Source: Planctomycetota bacterium
GTDB taxonomy: Bacteria; Planctomycetota; PUPC01; JACPCR01
Length of the DNA: 21,231 nt
Reading direction: 5' to 3'
NCBI GenBank assembly: GCA_030740295.1
Contig: JASLXP010000407.1
Coordinates: forward strand, 1 to 21,231
Shown: positions 8,420-16,769 of the stretch, in pieces
How the letters are laid out: each line of letters starts with the position of its first letter
Position numbering within the stretch: the stretch's first letter is position 1
Notes under the pieces: generated by a model
Seen by the model: only the letters and a program-made list of their open reading frames with translations
What the model was told of the DNA's origin: nothing
Databases searched by the model: none
Position numbers and translations under genes: made by a program

Positions 8420-8433
8420 CATTACGCATTACT
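8420..8433. repeat. Heptamer pair CATTACG-CATTACT
   Basis: Two consecutive 7-nt units just beyond the 3' end of the DUF58 gene. The unit matches the CGTAATN arrays on both sides of MoxR (9351-9486 and 10468-10530), so the MoxR-DUF58 pair is bracketed by related arrays. Confidence 0.5.
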
Positions 8434-8435
8434 CT

Positions 8436-9341
8436 TCACTTCTGCGGCACCATCTCTCTCCTGGAATTCAGGTACCCCATGAGCATGTGGCCTTGGGAAA
8501 CGGAGGTATTGACGAGGACGTGCTCGACTCGGTTTGCGTCGCAGTTTCGGCGGAGGGTGTCGATGAAGTTGTTCATCTTGTCGAGGTAGTCCTGGCGAAT
8601 GTTTTCGGGCTGGGTCAGGTGGTCGCCGGCAGTTTCCAGGCCGATAAAGCGAGTCATGCCTTCGAACGGGAACGTCAGTTCCGAGTCGTCGAGGATATGG
8701 AACAGCACGACCTCGTGATTATCGTAGCGGAGCCGCTGGATGCCTCGCATGAGGGAATCGTGATCACCGAAAAAATCGGACATGATAATGACGATGCCGC
8801 GGCGTCCAATGCGGCGGGCGTAGTCGGTCAGAACTTCGCCGATGCCGGTCTTGCTCGCCGGCTGCAGGTTTTCGAAGAGCTCGGCGATCTGGAAGACCTG
8901 GCTCATGGATGTTAATGGCGGAAGTACGTCGACCAGTTGTTCATCAAAAGTTCCCAATCCCACGGCGTCCGCCCTTCTCACGATCAGGTAGGTCAGGCAG
9001 GTGGCGAGGTGCTTGGCGTATTCGAGTTTAGTCATCTCGGTCGAACCAAACTGCATCGACTCGCTCTTGTCGATCAACAGGTGGCAGATAAAGTTCGTCT
9101 CCTGTTCGTATTGCTTGATGGCGAGTCGTTCGGTCTTGAAATAGACGCGCCAGTCCAAATGCTTGATGTCGTCGCCCGGCACGTATTCGCGGTGTCCTGC
9201 AAACTCGACGGCAAACCCGTAGAAAGGCGAGCGATGCTGCCCCGCGTAATGCCCTTCCACAAGATATTTCGCCGACATCTTGGCGTGGAGCAGTTGTGAG
9301 AGCGTCCGGGGATCTAGGTACTTGCTGAGCGTGGAAGACAT
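8436..9341 (-). CDS. DUF58 protein (vWA-like, MoxR partner)
   Basis: The 301-aa protein carries the DUF58 hallmark YVPGDDIKHLDWRVYFKT (residues 53-70) and then LAIKQYEQE, followed by a vWA-like domain with a MIDAS-type site DKSESMQFG (from D91). There is no membrane segment. DUF58 proteins are regularly encoded next to MoxR AAA+ ATPases, which are thought to act as chaperones inserting metals or remodelling vWA-domain clients. MoxR lies upstream on the same strand with a 133-nt gap filled by heptamer repeats. The usual downstream BatA/BatB-like membrane genes are missing; a metallophosphoesterase follows instead. Start at the ATG at 9341 gives the typical N-terminal length. Confidence 0.9.
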   Translation of the reverse strand: MSSTLSKYLDPRTLSQLLHAKMSAKYLVEGHYAGQHRSPFYGFAVEFAGHREYVPGDDIKHLDWRVYFKTERLAIKQYEQETNFICHLLIDKSESMQFGSTEMTKLEYAKHLATCLTYLIVRRADAVGLGTFDEQLVDVLPPLTSMSQVFQIAELFENLQPASKTGIGEVLTDYARRIGRRGIVIIMSDFFGDHDSLMRGIQRLRYDNHEVVLFHILDDSELTFPFEGMTRFIGLETAGDHLTQPENIRQDYLDKMNNFIDTLRRNCDANRVEHVLVNTSVSQGHMLMGYLNSRREMVPQK

Positions 9342-9350
9342 TCGTAGAGC

Positions 9351-9486
9351 GTAGTTTGTAATTCGTGATGCGTAATTCGTAATTCGTAATCAGAAAGTGT
9401 CCGAGGCGATCTGAGGCTCACTCATTCGCATTAAGGATGATGGGTTTTTCTGGTTACGGATTACGGATTACGGATTACGAATTAGG
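9351..9486. repeat. Inverted pair of heptamer arrays (CGTAATT / GGATTAC)
   Basis: Left arm 9351-9392 is six consecutive 7-nt units: GTAGTTT, GTAATTC, GTGATGC, GTAATTC, GTAATTC, GTAATCA. Right arm 9452-9479 is four: GGTTACG and three GATTACG, then a degenerate AATTAGG to 9486. The arms are largely reverse complements (CGTAATT against CGTAATC) around a 59-nt spacer, so they can fold into a long imperfect hairpin. The stop codon of MoxR in its C-terminal frame (9475-9477) lies inside the right arm. Confidence 0.85.
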
Positions 9487-10444
9487 CGGTATCTCCTCCA
9501 ACACCATATCCACAATCTTGTCGGCCGAGTAGCCTTCGGCCTGGGCGGCGAAATTCGGGATCACGCGGTGTCGTAGGACCGGGTGAGCAATGGCCTGGAT
9601 GTCGTCGACGGAGACGTGAAGGTTGCCGTTAAGCACGGCACGAGTCTTGGCGGCTTTGACCAGATTGATGGATGCGCGAGGCCCCCGGCCGGAGGGCGCG
9701 CACCACTTTCCACGAATAGCGGACCACGTGATCCGGCACAGGAATCTTCACCAGCAGGTTCTGGATGGAAATGATTTCCTCGCCCGATAAGACCGGCTCG
9801 ATCTCTCCCATCGATTCCGAGGTGACTGTCTTGATGATGTTCATTTCGTCTTCGCCTTCCGGATAATCCACCCACACCAGGAATAGGAAACGATCCTGCT
9901 GGGCTTCCGGGAGCGGGTAAGTGCCCTCCTGTTCGATTGGGTTCTGCGTTGCCAGCACAAAAAACGGTGGCGGCAGAGGGCGAGTAGTCTGGCCGATGGT
10001 CACCTGCCGTTCCTGCATGGATTCCAGGAGCGCGGCCTGTGTCTTGGGCGGGGTCCGGTTGATCTCATCGGCGAGAATAATGTTGGCGAAGATCGGGCCC
10101 TGCAAAAACTCGAAGCGCCTCTCACGGGTCTCCGGGTCTTCCTGGATGATGTCCGTGCCGGTGATGTCGCTGGGCATCAGGTCGGGCGTGAACTGAATCC
10201 GCTTGAAGCTCAGCTTCATCGTCTCCGCCAGCGACTGAACCAGGAGCGTCTTGGCAAGCCCCGGAACGCCGACCATCAGGCAATGGCCGTTCGAAAAGAT
10301 CGAGATAAGAAGCTGCTCGACCACTTCGTTCTGGCCGATGATCTTTTTGTGAAGCTCGGCAAGAACTTTGTCGTAGGTGTCCTTGATGGCCGCTACCTCG
10401 GTCGGGTCGACCTGGTCAACCTGGTTTTCAGTGTCTTCGCTCAC
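9475..10444 (-). pseudogene. MoxR-family AAA+ ATPase, internal deletion and frameshift
   Basis: The first frame (10444 to about 9690) encodes a normal MoxR core: Walker A GVPGLAKT (59-66), Walker B IILADE (122-127), sensor region FFVLATQNP. It starts at GTG with a weak AGAG upstream. After VVRALRPG the frame runs into a stop at 9629, while another minus-strand frame resumes with GPRASINLVKAAKTRAVLNG, then LHVSVDDIQAIAHPVLRHR, and ends at 9475, a normal MoxR C-terminus. Compared with the family, about 16-18 codons between RPG and GPRAS are missing and the reading frame has shifted. The junction is at 9681-9690 (GCCCCCGGCC). MoxR ATPases act with DUF58/vWA partners such as the gene downstream. 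Whether this is a real lesion or an assembly error in a C/G-rich stretch cannot be told from the sequence. Confidence 0.85.
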
Positions 10445-10467
10445 AGGTGAAATCTCTTTGGAGAAAG

Positions 10468-10530
10468 GCGTAATGCGTAGTGTTTATACCAAGTGCGTTG
10501 AGGGTTCCTGATTACGTGTTACGAATTGCG
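10468..10530. repeat. Inverted heptamer arrays upstream of MoxR (CGTAAT type)
   Basis: Left arm 10468-10481: GCGTAAT GCGTAGT. Right arm 10510-10530: GATTACG TGTTACG AATTGCG. The arms are imperfect reverse complements around a 28-nt spacer. The unit matches the array at the other end of MoxR. It lies in the 178-nt divergent promoter region between MoxR and the DUF4159 gene. Confidence 0.65.
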
Positions 10531-10622
10531 TGTCCTTCCGGCAATTCTTTCCTCTCTTGAACCCACGTAAACATCCACTTTAATAGCCGCGTTTGGTGGA
10601 TAGTCCATACGGCGAATCAGCC

Positions 10623-12234
10623 ATGACCAAATCAAACTCCCGTTTCACTTGGCTAATCGCGATTCTGTTCGGGGTCTCAATTTCGAGTTTGATTGCGGCC
10701 CCCCCCGCACATCAAAGAGCCTCCGCCGCCGCCGAAGAAGTCTCCTCGCGCCCCGCGTCCTCCAGCGCCCGCGCAGCCGAGGAAGAAGGCTGCAGAGGTC
10801 ATGATTCCTCTGCCCGGGCCGGGGCCGGTGCAGGCCCGCCAGGAAAAGAAACGCCCGCCCGGCTCATCTGGAAACTCATTCCCCTCCCCGCCGGCGAAGA
10901 TTCTCATCACCAAGATGACGTACGGGAAGGACGTCCAGGCCACCACGAAAGACGGCCGCAAATTCTCGTTTCCGCGCTGGTGGGGCAACCCAAACGATCT
11001 CTACGAGCTGATGCGACGCATGAACCGGCGAGTGCCCATGGGTTTCATGCCGCGCTATACCTCCACCCCGCTTCCCAAATTCAGCTTCAACCCGGATGAG
11101 GTCCCTGTGCTCTACATCACTGGCCATTACGAATGGTCACTTTCTGATAAAGAGGTGGACAAGATTCGCAAGTACGTGCTTTCCGGCGGCTTTCTTTTCA
11201 TCAATCCCTGTTGCGGCAACGAATCGTTCCGAAAATCCGCTGACCGCCAGATACCGAAAATCTTTCCCGCCCGTCCCCCTGAACGCCTTGCGGCCGACCA
11301 TCCGCTCTTTCGCAGCTACTATCCCGTCAAGAAAGTCAAGTACCTGCTGGAGAAGAAGGATGCCTACGAAGAATCACCTGTGCTTTTTGGCATCGACGTC
11401 GGCTGTCGGACGGCGGTCATTTATTCTCCGTTCGATCTTGGCTGCGCCTGGAACGGCCACTGCGATTGGGTGACCGAAAAAGGCCACTACGGCCAGCACA
11501 TCATGGGGGAAGGGGCCATCCAACTCGGCGTCAACATCATGGCCTACACGCAGGGCTCGCACCGCCTCGGCCGTTACCTGGGCGGCGAGCTGCCAACGTT
11601 CCACGAGCGTAAAGCTCCGGGCGCGCCGTTCGTCTTTACCCAGCTCAAACGGAAACAACTCGATTGGGATTGCGACCCGACCGCCGCCACTGTCCTCCTG
11701 CAATCGCTTGCAGATAACCTGAAGATGAATCCTGATTTCAAACGCAACGTGGTTGGTCTGGATGATCCCAAACTTCTCGAACAGCCGATCGCTTACATGA
11801 CCGGTCATAGCGATTTCAAATGGAACGCGAAGGAGGTTAACAACCTTAAGGAGTTCGTGTCCCGGGGCGGAGTGCTGCTTTCGGACAGTTGCTGTGGCAA
11901 ACATGCATTCGACGCTGCATTCCGGCGGGAGATCAAGGCCGCCTTCCCCGATCTGGGGCTGAAAACACTTCCCTCCGACCACGTCATTTACACGCACCAG
12001 TTTTATCCACTTAAGGAAATCCGCTACAACGAGACGCTCAACCGCGAACAGCCGGACCTGAAGTCTCCGCCGCTTGAAGGCATTCAGCAGGCCGGCCGGC
12101 TGGTCGTTATCTACTCCAAGTATGATCTTCTCGGCGGGCCAAAAGAAGGGCGGTGTCCTTATCGCCGCGGCGTCGAAGTGGAGGACAGCTTCAAACTGGC
12201 CGCGAACATCATCGGTTACGTCCTCGCTCACTGA
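10623..12234 (+). CDS. Secreted tandem-DUF4159 protein, frameshifted in a poly-C tract
   Basis: The ATG at 10623 opens a clear signal peptide (basic start, then FTWLIAILFGVSISSLIAA). At 10699-10706 there is a run of eight C; read as seven C the frame continues directly into a Pro/Lys-rich linker and then two DUF4159 domains ending at 12234. As written, the signal-peptide frame dies at 11099 and the domain frame has no good start (a TTG at 10693 at best). Domain 1 (ILITKMTYG... YITGHYEW... GGFLFINPCCG...) and domain 2 (AYMTGHSDFKW... RGGVLLSDSCCG...) each carry the TGH and CCG motifs of the family, whose function is unknown. Genes for DUF4159 proteins often lie near MoxR/DUF58, as here (divergently). 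The shift may be a sequencing error, a pseudogene lesion or slippage-based switching. Confidence 0.85.
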
Positions 12235-12242
12235 AGCGGAAG

Positions 12243-13007
12243 TCACTCAGGCTTCCTCGCCACGACAACAAATCCATTGGCCCTGAATTTCCTGAAGGTC
12301 ACTGGTGGGAGTTCACCGGAACGGTCCGCATTCAGGTAGCCCAGATATTCGATCCGAAAACCGGCATCGGCGGCCATGCGGCGTATTTCTCCTGGTCTGA
12401 AGGTGTGCACGTACATGTCTTTTATCGTCCGATATTCGCCGATGATTTTATCGCCGACTTCATACCCGCGGGAAGCGAGCAGACAGGAATGAATCCATTC
12501 ACGCCAGGTATCTACGCTAAGCCCGCGATACAGGAAATTGTGGCAGTGGAAGACAAAGAGCCCCTGCGGCTTCAACACTCGGAATACCTCGTGCATGCAG
12601 GACATCCGGTTCTTTATCCCGCGCACCATACCCAACGTGCTGAACATGCATATGACCGCGTCAAAGGTCGAGTCTGCGAGCTCAGGCATGCTGCAGATGT
12701 CACTTTTCAACAGCGAAGCCGATTGCCGCGCATCGACCAGTTTCTCTTCAACGATTCTGAGCATGGCATCTGAAAGGTCCACGCCGGTAACATCGAATCC
12801 CCTCGCGGCAAAATGCACAAGGTGGCGCCCTGTTCCGCAGCCAAGGTCGAGGAGCTTGCACGGTTGTTGAAGCATTCGGTCGAGAAAGCCCGTATCGAAT
12901 TTGAACAGAGCATTCAGCGCGAAGTAATCATCGTAGTCCTCGGCCACCCAAAGAGATTTAATGTACTGTTGTGTGCTTGGGTCCATTCCGGTCTTGTTCA
13001 GTGGCAT
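12243..13007 (-). CDS. Class I SAM-dependent methyltransferase
   Basis: The 254-aa protein has motif I LLDLGCGTGRHL (residues 52-63), the ribose-binding acidic residue in VTGVDLSDAM (D77), a motif II-like FDAVICMFSTLGMV and RVLKPQGLFVFHCHN, a typical small-molecule methyltransferase of the Methyltransf_11/25 type. The substrate is unknown. Two starts are possible: ATG at 13007 or ATG at 12986 (MDPSTQQYIK); neither has a strong Shine-Dalgarno. The gene converges on the DUF4159 gene with only 8 nt between stop codons. Its upstream side, shared with the divergent adenylyltransferase gene, carries degenerate heptamer repeats. Confidence 0.9.
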   Translation of the reverse strand: MPLNKTGMDPSTQQYIKSLWVAEDYDDYFALNALFKFDTGFLDRMLQQPCKLLDLGCGTGRHLVHFAARGFDVTGVDLSDAMLRIVEEKLVDARQSASLLKSDICSMPELADSTFDAVICMFSTLGMVRGIKNRMSCMHEVFRVLKPQGLFVFHCHNFLYRGLSVDTWREWIHSCLLASRGYEVGDKIIGEYRTIKDMYVHTFRPGEIRRMAADAGFRIEYLGYLNADRSGELPPVTFRKFRANGFVVVARKPE

Positions 13008-13016
13008 GCGTGGCCG

Positions 13017-13051
13017 GTATCTGATATCGGATGGCTATACCGGGAATCCGA
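13017..13051. repeat. Degenerate heptamer inverted repeat
   Basis: Units GGTATCT GATATCG GATGGCT are followed by ATACCGG GAATCCG; the second part read on the minus strand gives CGGATTC CCGGTAT. This is a weak version of the inverted heptamer layout, located between two divergent genes. Confidence 0.4.
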
Positions 13052-13088
13052 AATCTATAACAGTCTGCAGTTCAGTTACACTTGAAAC

Positions 13089-13811
13089 ATGCGCCGTTCA
13101 ATCGAAGAAATTCAGCATACCCTGGATGAGTTGAGCTATGAAGACGCGCCTCGTGTCGAATTGACCAGCGACTTGCCCTCATGCCGGAAACTGTGTGTCC
13201 TCGATTCTTCATTCAATCCGCCGACCAGGGCTCACGTTCGGATGCTGGAACTGGCAAATCAGAAGGGAACATTCGACCTGAATCTGCTCCTGCTCGCGAA
13301 ACAGAATGTGGACAAGAAGGTGTTTGGCGAAACCCTCGCACATCGCGTTCTGATGATGGAATGCCTTGCGGATTCCATACCGGCCACTTCTGTCGGAGTG
13401 ACGGCACACGGCAGGTTTGTCGATAAGGCGAAGGCGCTCAAAGAACTGTTCGGCAGCAAATGCGAAGTCCATTTTCTCCTCGGTTTCGATACCGTGATTC
13501 GGCTCTTCGATCCAAAGTATTACGACGATATGGACGCCGCGCTGCAGGAACTCTTTGCACTCGCTTCCGTCTTCTTTTTCAACAGGCAGGGAAGCTCTCC
13601 AACAGACACTCAGGAGTTTCTTCAATCGCCGGAAGCCCGAGGGTTCTCGCAGTCGCTGGTATTCATGGAGTTGGAAGATGAATACGCGGCGATGTCATCG
13701 ACCAAGGCTCGAAAAGCCCTTGAATTAAAACAGCCTTCTGAAGCACTGATTCCAAATTGCGTGCTGGAATTGATTCGGGAGCGAGGATTCTACAGACAGG
13801 TGATCACGTGA
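13089..13811 (+). CDS. Nicotinate/nicotinamide-nucleotide adenylyltransferase-like protein
   Basis: The 240-aa protein belongs to the nucleotidylyltransferase superfamily: SFNPPTRAH (41-49) is the adenylylation loop (GSFNPxHxGH type) and SSTKAR (203-208) is the C-terminal ISSTxIR-like motif. The first His of the HxGH pair is replaced by Thr (PTRAH), as in some eukaryotic-like NMNATs, so it is not a standard bacterial NadD. The expected reaction is transfer of AMP from ATP to a mononucleotide to give a dinucleotide such as NAD or its precursor. The stop TGA shares one base with the ATG of the downstream sulfatase gene, so the two are translationally linked, an unusual pairing. No clear Shine-Dalgarno precedes the ATG at 13089. 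Confidence 0.8.
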   Translation: MRRSIEEIQHTLDELSYEDAPRVELTSDLPSCRKLCVLDSSFNPPTRAHVRMLELANQKGTFDLNLLLLAKQNVDKKVFGETLAHRVLMMECLADSIPATSVGVTAHGRFVDKAKALKELFGSKCEVHFLLGFDTVIRLFDPKYYDDMDAALQELFALASVFFFNRQGSSPTDTQEFLQSPEARGFSQSLVFMELEDEYAAMSSTKARKALELKQPSEALIPNCVLELIRERGFYRQVIT

Positions 13812-15763
13812 TGAGATTCTTTACGACCGTTTTCCTCTTGGCTGCCTGCCTTCATGCCGAAGATCGGCTGAACGTCATCTTCATTTTCATCGATGACATG
13901 GGCTATGCCGACCCGAGCTGTTTCGGCAACCCGGTCGTCAAGACTCCAAACATTGACAAGCTCGCGGCAGACGGAATGCGCTTCACGCAGTTCTACGTGA
14001 ACTCGCCTATCTGCTCGCCATCCCGTGTCGCGGTGACTACCGGACAGTATCCAGCCAGGCATCTGATTCATTCTTACCTCGCGGCTCGTACTAAAAACCG
14101 CAGCCGCGGCATGACCGATTTTCTGTGTCCAGGTGTTTTCACCATCGGTGACGCATTCAAGAATGCGGGCTATGCAACCGCGCACTTTGGCAAGTGGCAC
14201 ATGGGCGGCGGACGGGACGTCCGGAATGCGCCGACACCTCAGGAATACGGATTTGATGAATCGCTGGTGAACTTCGAAGGCATGGGCGAACGCATCAAAG
14301 CACCCAAGCACGAATGGACGAAGATTTATGTGGATCGAACGATCGATTTCATAAACCGAAACAAGGAGAAGCCCTTCTTTGTCCGCCTCTTCCCGAACGA
14401 TGTGCATGACCGGCATGTGCCTCCGCCAGGCAACGAGAAGAAGTGGGAAACAGTCACGAAGAATCCATTCGAAAGGCTTTTCTTCGCAGTGCTCGAAGAA
14501 ATGGATCGACAGCTCGGCCGCGTCTTCAATGAGATCGAAAAGCTCGGGCTCGAAGACCGCACGGTCATCCTCTTTACCAGCGACAACGGCCCGACCGATT
14601 GGCCCAGCTACTACAGGAAAGGCTGGAATCCTCCGGGCTTTGCCGGACCGTTCAATGGCCGCAAATGGTCGCTCTACGAAGGCGGCATCCATATGCCGTT
14701 CATTGTGAAATGCGGCGGCAAAATCCCTGCGGGCAAAGCAGACGATACTTCCGTATTCGCGGGAATCGATCTCCTTCCCACCCTCTGCAGCCTGACTGGC
14801 ATCCCCGTTCCGAAGGGCCTGGATGGCATTGACGTAAGCCAGGCGTGGCTGGGAAAACCGATCACTCGTGAGTTCCCCATCTTCTGGGAATACGGGCGAA
14901 GAAAGGGATACCTGAAAGGCGGCGTTGAGAAACACCAGAGCCCGTCCCTGGCCGTCCGGGATAAAAACTGGAAGCTGCTGATGGACCAGGACGGCAGCCG
15001 CGTCGAGCTTTACGACTTGGCCGCCGACCAGAAAGAGGAAACAAACCTGGCGGCGAAGCATCCGGAACTCGTGGCGGCCCTGAAAACCAGGCTTATGAAA
15101 TGGCGTTCAAGTCTGCCTGAGCTGCCTCCCGATCAGGAAGCAATGAGGGCGACAACCATCGGATACGATCCCGGGAACGGCTTTATCAGGCTTGGCCCGG
15201 GTCCAGCTCCAAAGGCGGCGAAGAAGGTAAGACTCGACATGCCGGGCCTGGCAAAGCGGTGTCAAAACCACGATGTGAAGATCACGAAGGAAGGCAAGAC
15301 CTCCATGTGGAAACTTGAAGAAGGGGCATACCTGGACATGCCAAAGAAAAGCGTCATCAAAGTCGCCGGTGCAGCCATCAGCATAAACGCCCGGATCCAA
15401 ACGAAAGGTGCAAACGGGGTGATCCTCGCCCATGGCGGAGACAAGAGCGGCTACAGTCTTTTTATCAAGGACGGTAAGCCCACGTTTTCTGTTTGCGTGA
15501 ATTGGAAGCGAACCACAATCGCCTCCGATCACCCACTGAGCGAGGGCGCATCCACCATCGCTGCCAATCTCGGCCGCGACGGAAGAATGCAGCTTTCAAT
15601 CAATGGGAAACCTGCTGCAACGGGCAAGGCCGCAAGTAGTCTGCGTGCGGATCCAGGTGATTCCCTCCAGGTTGGTGCAGACCTGATCAAACCGGTCGGT
15701 GATTACGAGGCGGGCAATTTCTTCGAAGGGAAGATCCTCGAACTGAAGCTGCAGGTCGATTAA
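13811..15763 (+). CDS. Secreted sulfatase (arylsulfatase A-like) with C-terminal LamG-like domain
   Basis: The 650-aa protein starts at the ATG at 13811, which overlaps the previous stop by one base and has AGGTG about 9 nt upstream; an earlier in-frame start would bury the signal peptide. The signal peptide is MRFFTTVFLLAACLHA. The catalytic domain has IDDMGYAD (metal ligands D28, D29), the formylglycine signature CSPSRVAVTTG (C68 is the residue to be modified), HFGKWHMG (K128, H130) and TSDNGP (D258, N259). After about residue 480 a separate beta-rich domain (residues about 510-650) resembles a LamG/concanavalin-like fold. The enzyme would remove sulfate esters from glycans or other substrates outside the cytoplasm. 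It needs a formylglycine-generating enzyme, which is not in this window. Confidence 0.95.
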   Translation: MRFFTTVFLLAACLHAEDRLNVIFIFIDDMGYADPSCFGNPVVKTPNIDKLAADGMRFTQFYVNSPICSPSRVAVTTGQYPARHLIHSYLAARTKNRSRGMTDFLCPGVFTIGDAFKNAGYATAHFGKWHMGGGRDVRNAPTPQEYGFDESLVNFEGMGERIKAPKHEWTKIYVDRTIDFINRNKEKPFFVRLFPNDVHDRHVPPPGNEKKWETVTKNPFERLFFAVLEEMDRQLGRVFNEIEKLGLEDRTVILFTSDNGPTDWPSYYRKGWNPPGFAGPFNGRKWSLYEGGIHMPFIVKCGGKIPAGKADDTSVFAGIDLLPTLCSLTGIPVPKGLDGIDVSQAWLGKPITREFPIFWEYGRRKGYLKGGVEKHQSPSLAVRDKNWKLLMDQDGSRVELYDLAADQKEETNLAAKHPELVAALKTRLMKWRSSLPELPPDQEAMRATTIGYDPGNGFIRLGPGPAPKAAKKVRLDMPGLAKRCQNHDVKITKEGKTSMWKLEEGAYLDMPKKSVIKVAGAAISINARIQTKGANGVILAHGGDKSGYSLFIKDGKPTFSVCVNWKRTTIASDHPLSEGASTIAANLGRDGRMQLSINGKPAATGKAASSLRADPGDSLQVGADLIKPVGDYEAGNFFEGKILELKLQVD

Positions 15764-15809
15764 CGCGGGAACGTCTTCGTTCTACGAATGGCTGCACGAA
15801 ATCCGTCAT

Positions 15810-16769
15810 CTAACTTGACGCAGATTCAAAGACTTCCGCCGTCTCAACTGCAATGGTTTCGAGGGCGGAACGAAAACCGGCCTCTCGGCACATGCTCAGC
15901 ATCTCCCTGTATTTCAGACCTCGTGCTGTTGTGCTCAGCCCTGGGTCGCACTCAAACCCGTCGGGCCCATTGGTCAGCTCGAGCTCATCGAGGAGCCGGG
16001 CATTACGGATTCGCTGATATCGTCGATTCTCAGCCAACACGTTCATCAGCAGAGATTCCAGCTTCGGCCTCCAACCTTCAGGAAAACTCTCGGCAAGCTT
16101 TCCACAGGGCTCGGTACACCGCATGTAATGGGCCTGAACAGTTTGGACAGGAGTCGCGACCACGGACTCCATGAGCGATGGCCAATCCACAGCAAGTTCG
16201 CCGATTCCGATTTCATGAAATGTGAACAGATCCTGTATGGGGCGGTTCTCTGGCGTGTAGGTGCCGTTCAGCAGGTACAGGTCCAGCCCGGGCTGGAATG
16301 ACTTGATCATGCTGTCCCCAACCAAGTGGCTCATGAAGCCGAGCACATACGCCTGTCCGGAAGCACTGTCCGTATCGGCGAGACAGGCCCCAAGAAATTC
16401 AGGCAGGTCGTCCCATTTCAGACTCAGGTGCTTGTCCTGCTGCCAACCGAATATGAGATGCGTTCGGCCGTAGAAAATGTTGTGGATCTCGACGGACGGA
16501 TAAATCTCCTCCTTGTGTTCGAGAGAATACGGAGTCAGCGGAGAGCCATCATCAGGACAATCCTTCGGTATCGACGCGCAATACCCCCACTCCTGTCCGC
16601 ATTCCGGGCATGCGCCGCCGGGCAGCGTCATGATGTCCGCGCCGAGATATGCGCCGGAGAGATAGTGTCCCAAATGTTGAGATATGATTGCGGCACATCG
16701 CAGCTGCCGTTCCAGAGCTTTGCGGTGACTGAGTAGTGCGTAAGTAAGGTGGCCGACTATTCCGCTCAT
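15810..16769 (-). CDS. Putative zinc-dependent phospholipase C-like protein
   Basis: The 319-aa protein begins GIVGHLTYALL and contains YLSGAYLGADIMTLPGG and YVLGFMSHLVGDSMIKSF, which resemble the His/Asp-rich helices of the zinc-dependent phospholipase C / S1-P1 nuclease-like fold (PF00882). Between them is a Cys cluster, CPECGQEWGYC...C, that could bind an extra metal. There is no obvious signal peptide, which is unusual for a secreted phospholipase, so an intracellular role or a different enzyme is possible. It converges with the sulfatase gene (46-nt gap). The family call rests on motif resemblance only. Confidence 0.55.
   Translation of the reverse strand: MSGIVGHLTYALLSHRKALERQLRCAAIISQHLGHYLSGAYLGADIMTLPGGACPECGQEWGYCASIPKDCPDDGSPLTPYSLEHKEEIYPSVEIHNIFYGRTHLIFGWQQDKHLSLKWDDLPEFLGACLADTDSASGQAYVLGFMSHLVGDSMIKSFQPGLDLYLLNGTYTPENRPIQDLFTFHEIGIGELAVDWPSLMESVVATPVQTVQAHYMRCTEPCGKLAESFPEGWRPKLESLLMNVLAENRRYQRIRNARLLDELELTNGPDGFECDPGLSTTARGLKYREMLSMCREAGFRSALETIAVETAEVFESASS

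Noticed and set aside
9351..9486. CRISPR array
   Set aside because: The units are 7 nt, directly adjoining and without spacers of constant size; there are no cas genes nearby.
13790..15061. A 423-codon open frame on the minus strand inside the sulfatase gene
   Set aside because: It is antisense to a fully conserved sulfatase, has no recognisable family and no ribosome binding site; a shadow of GC-biased codon use.
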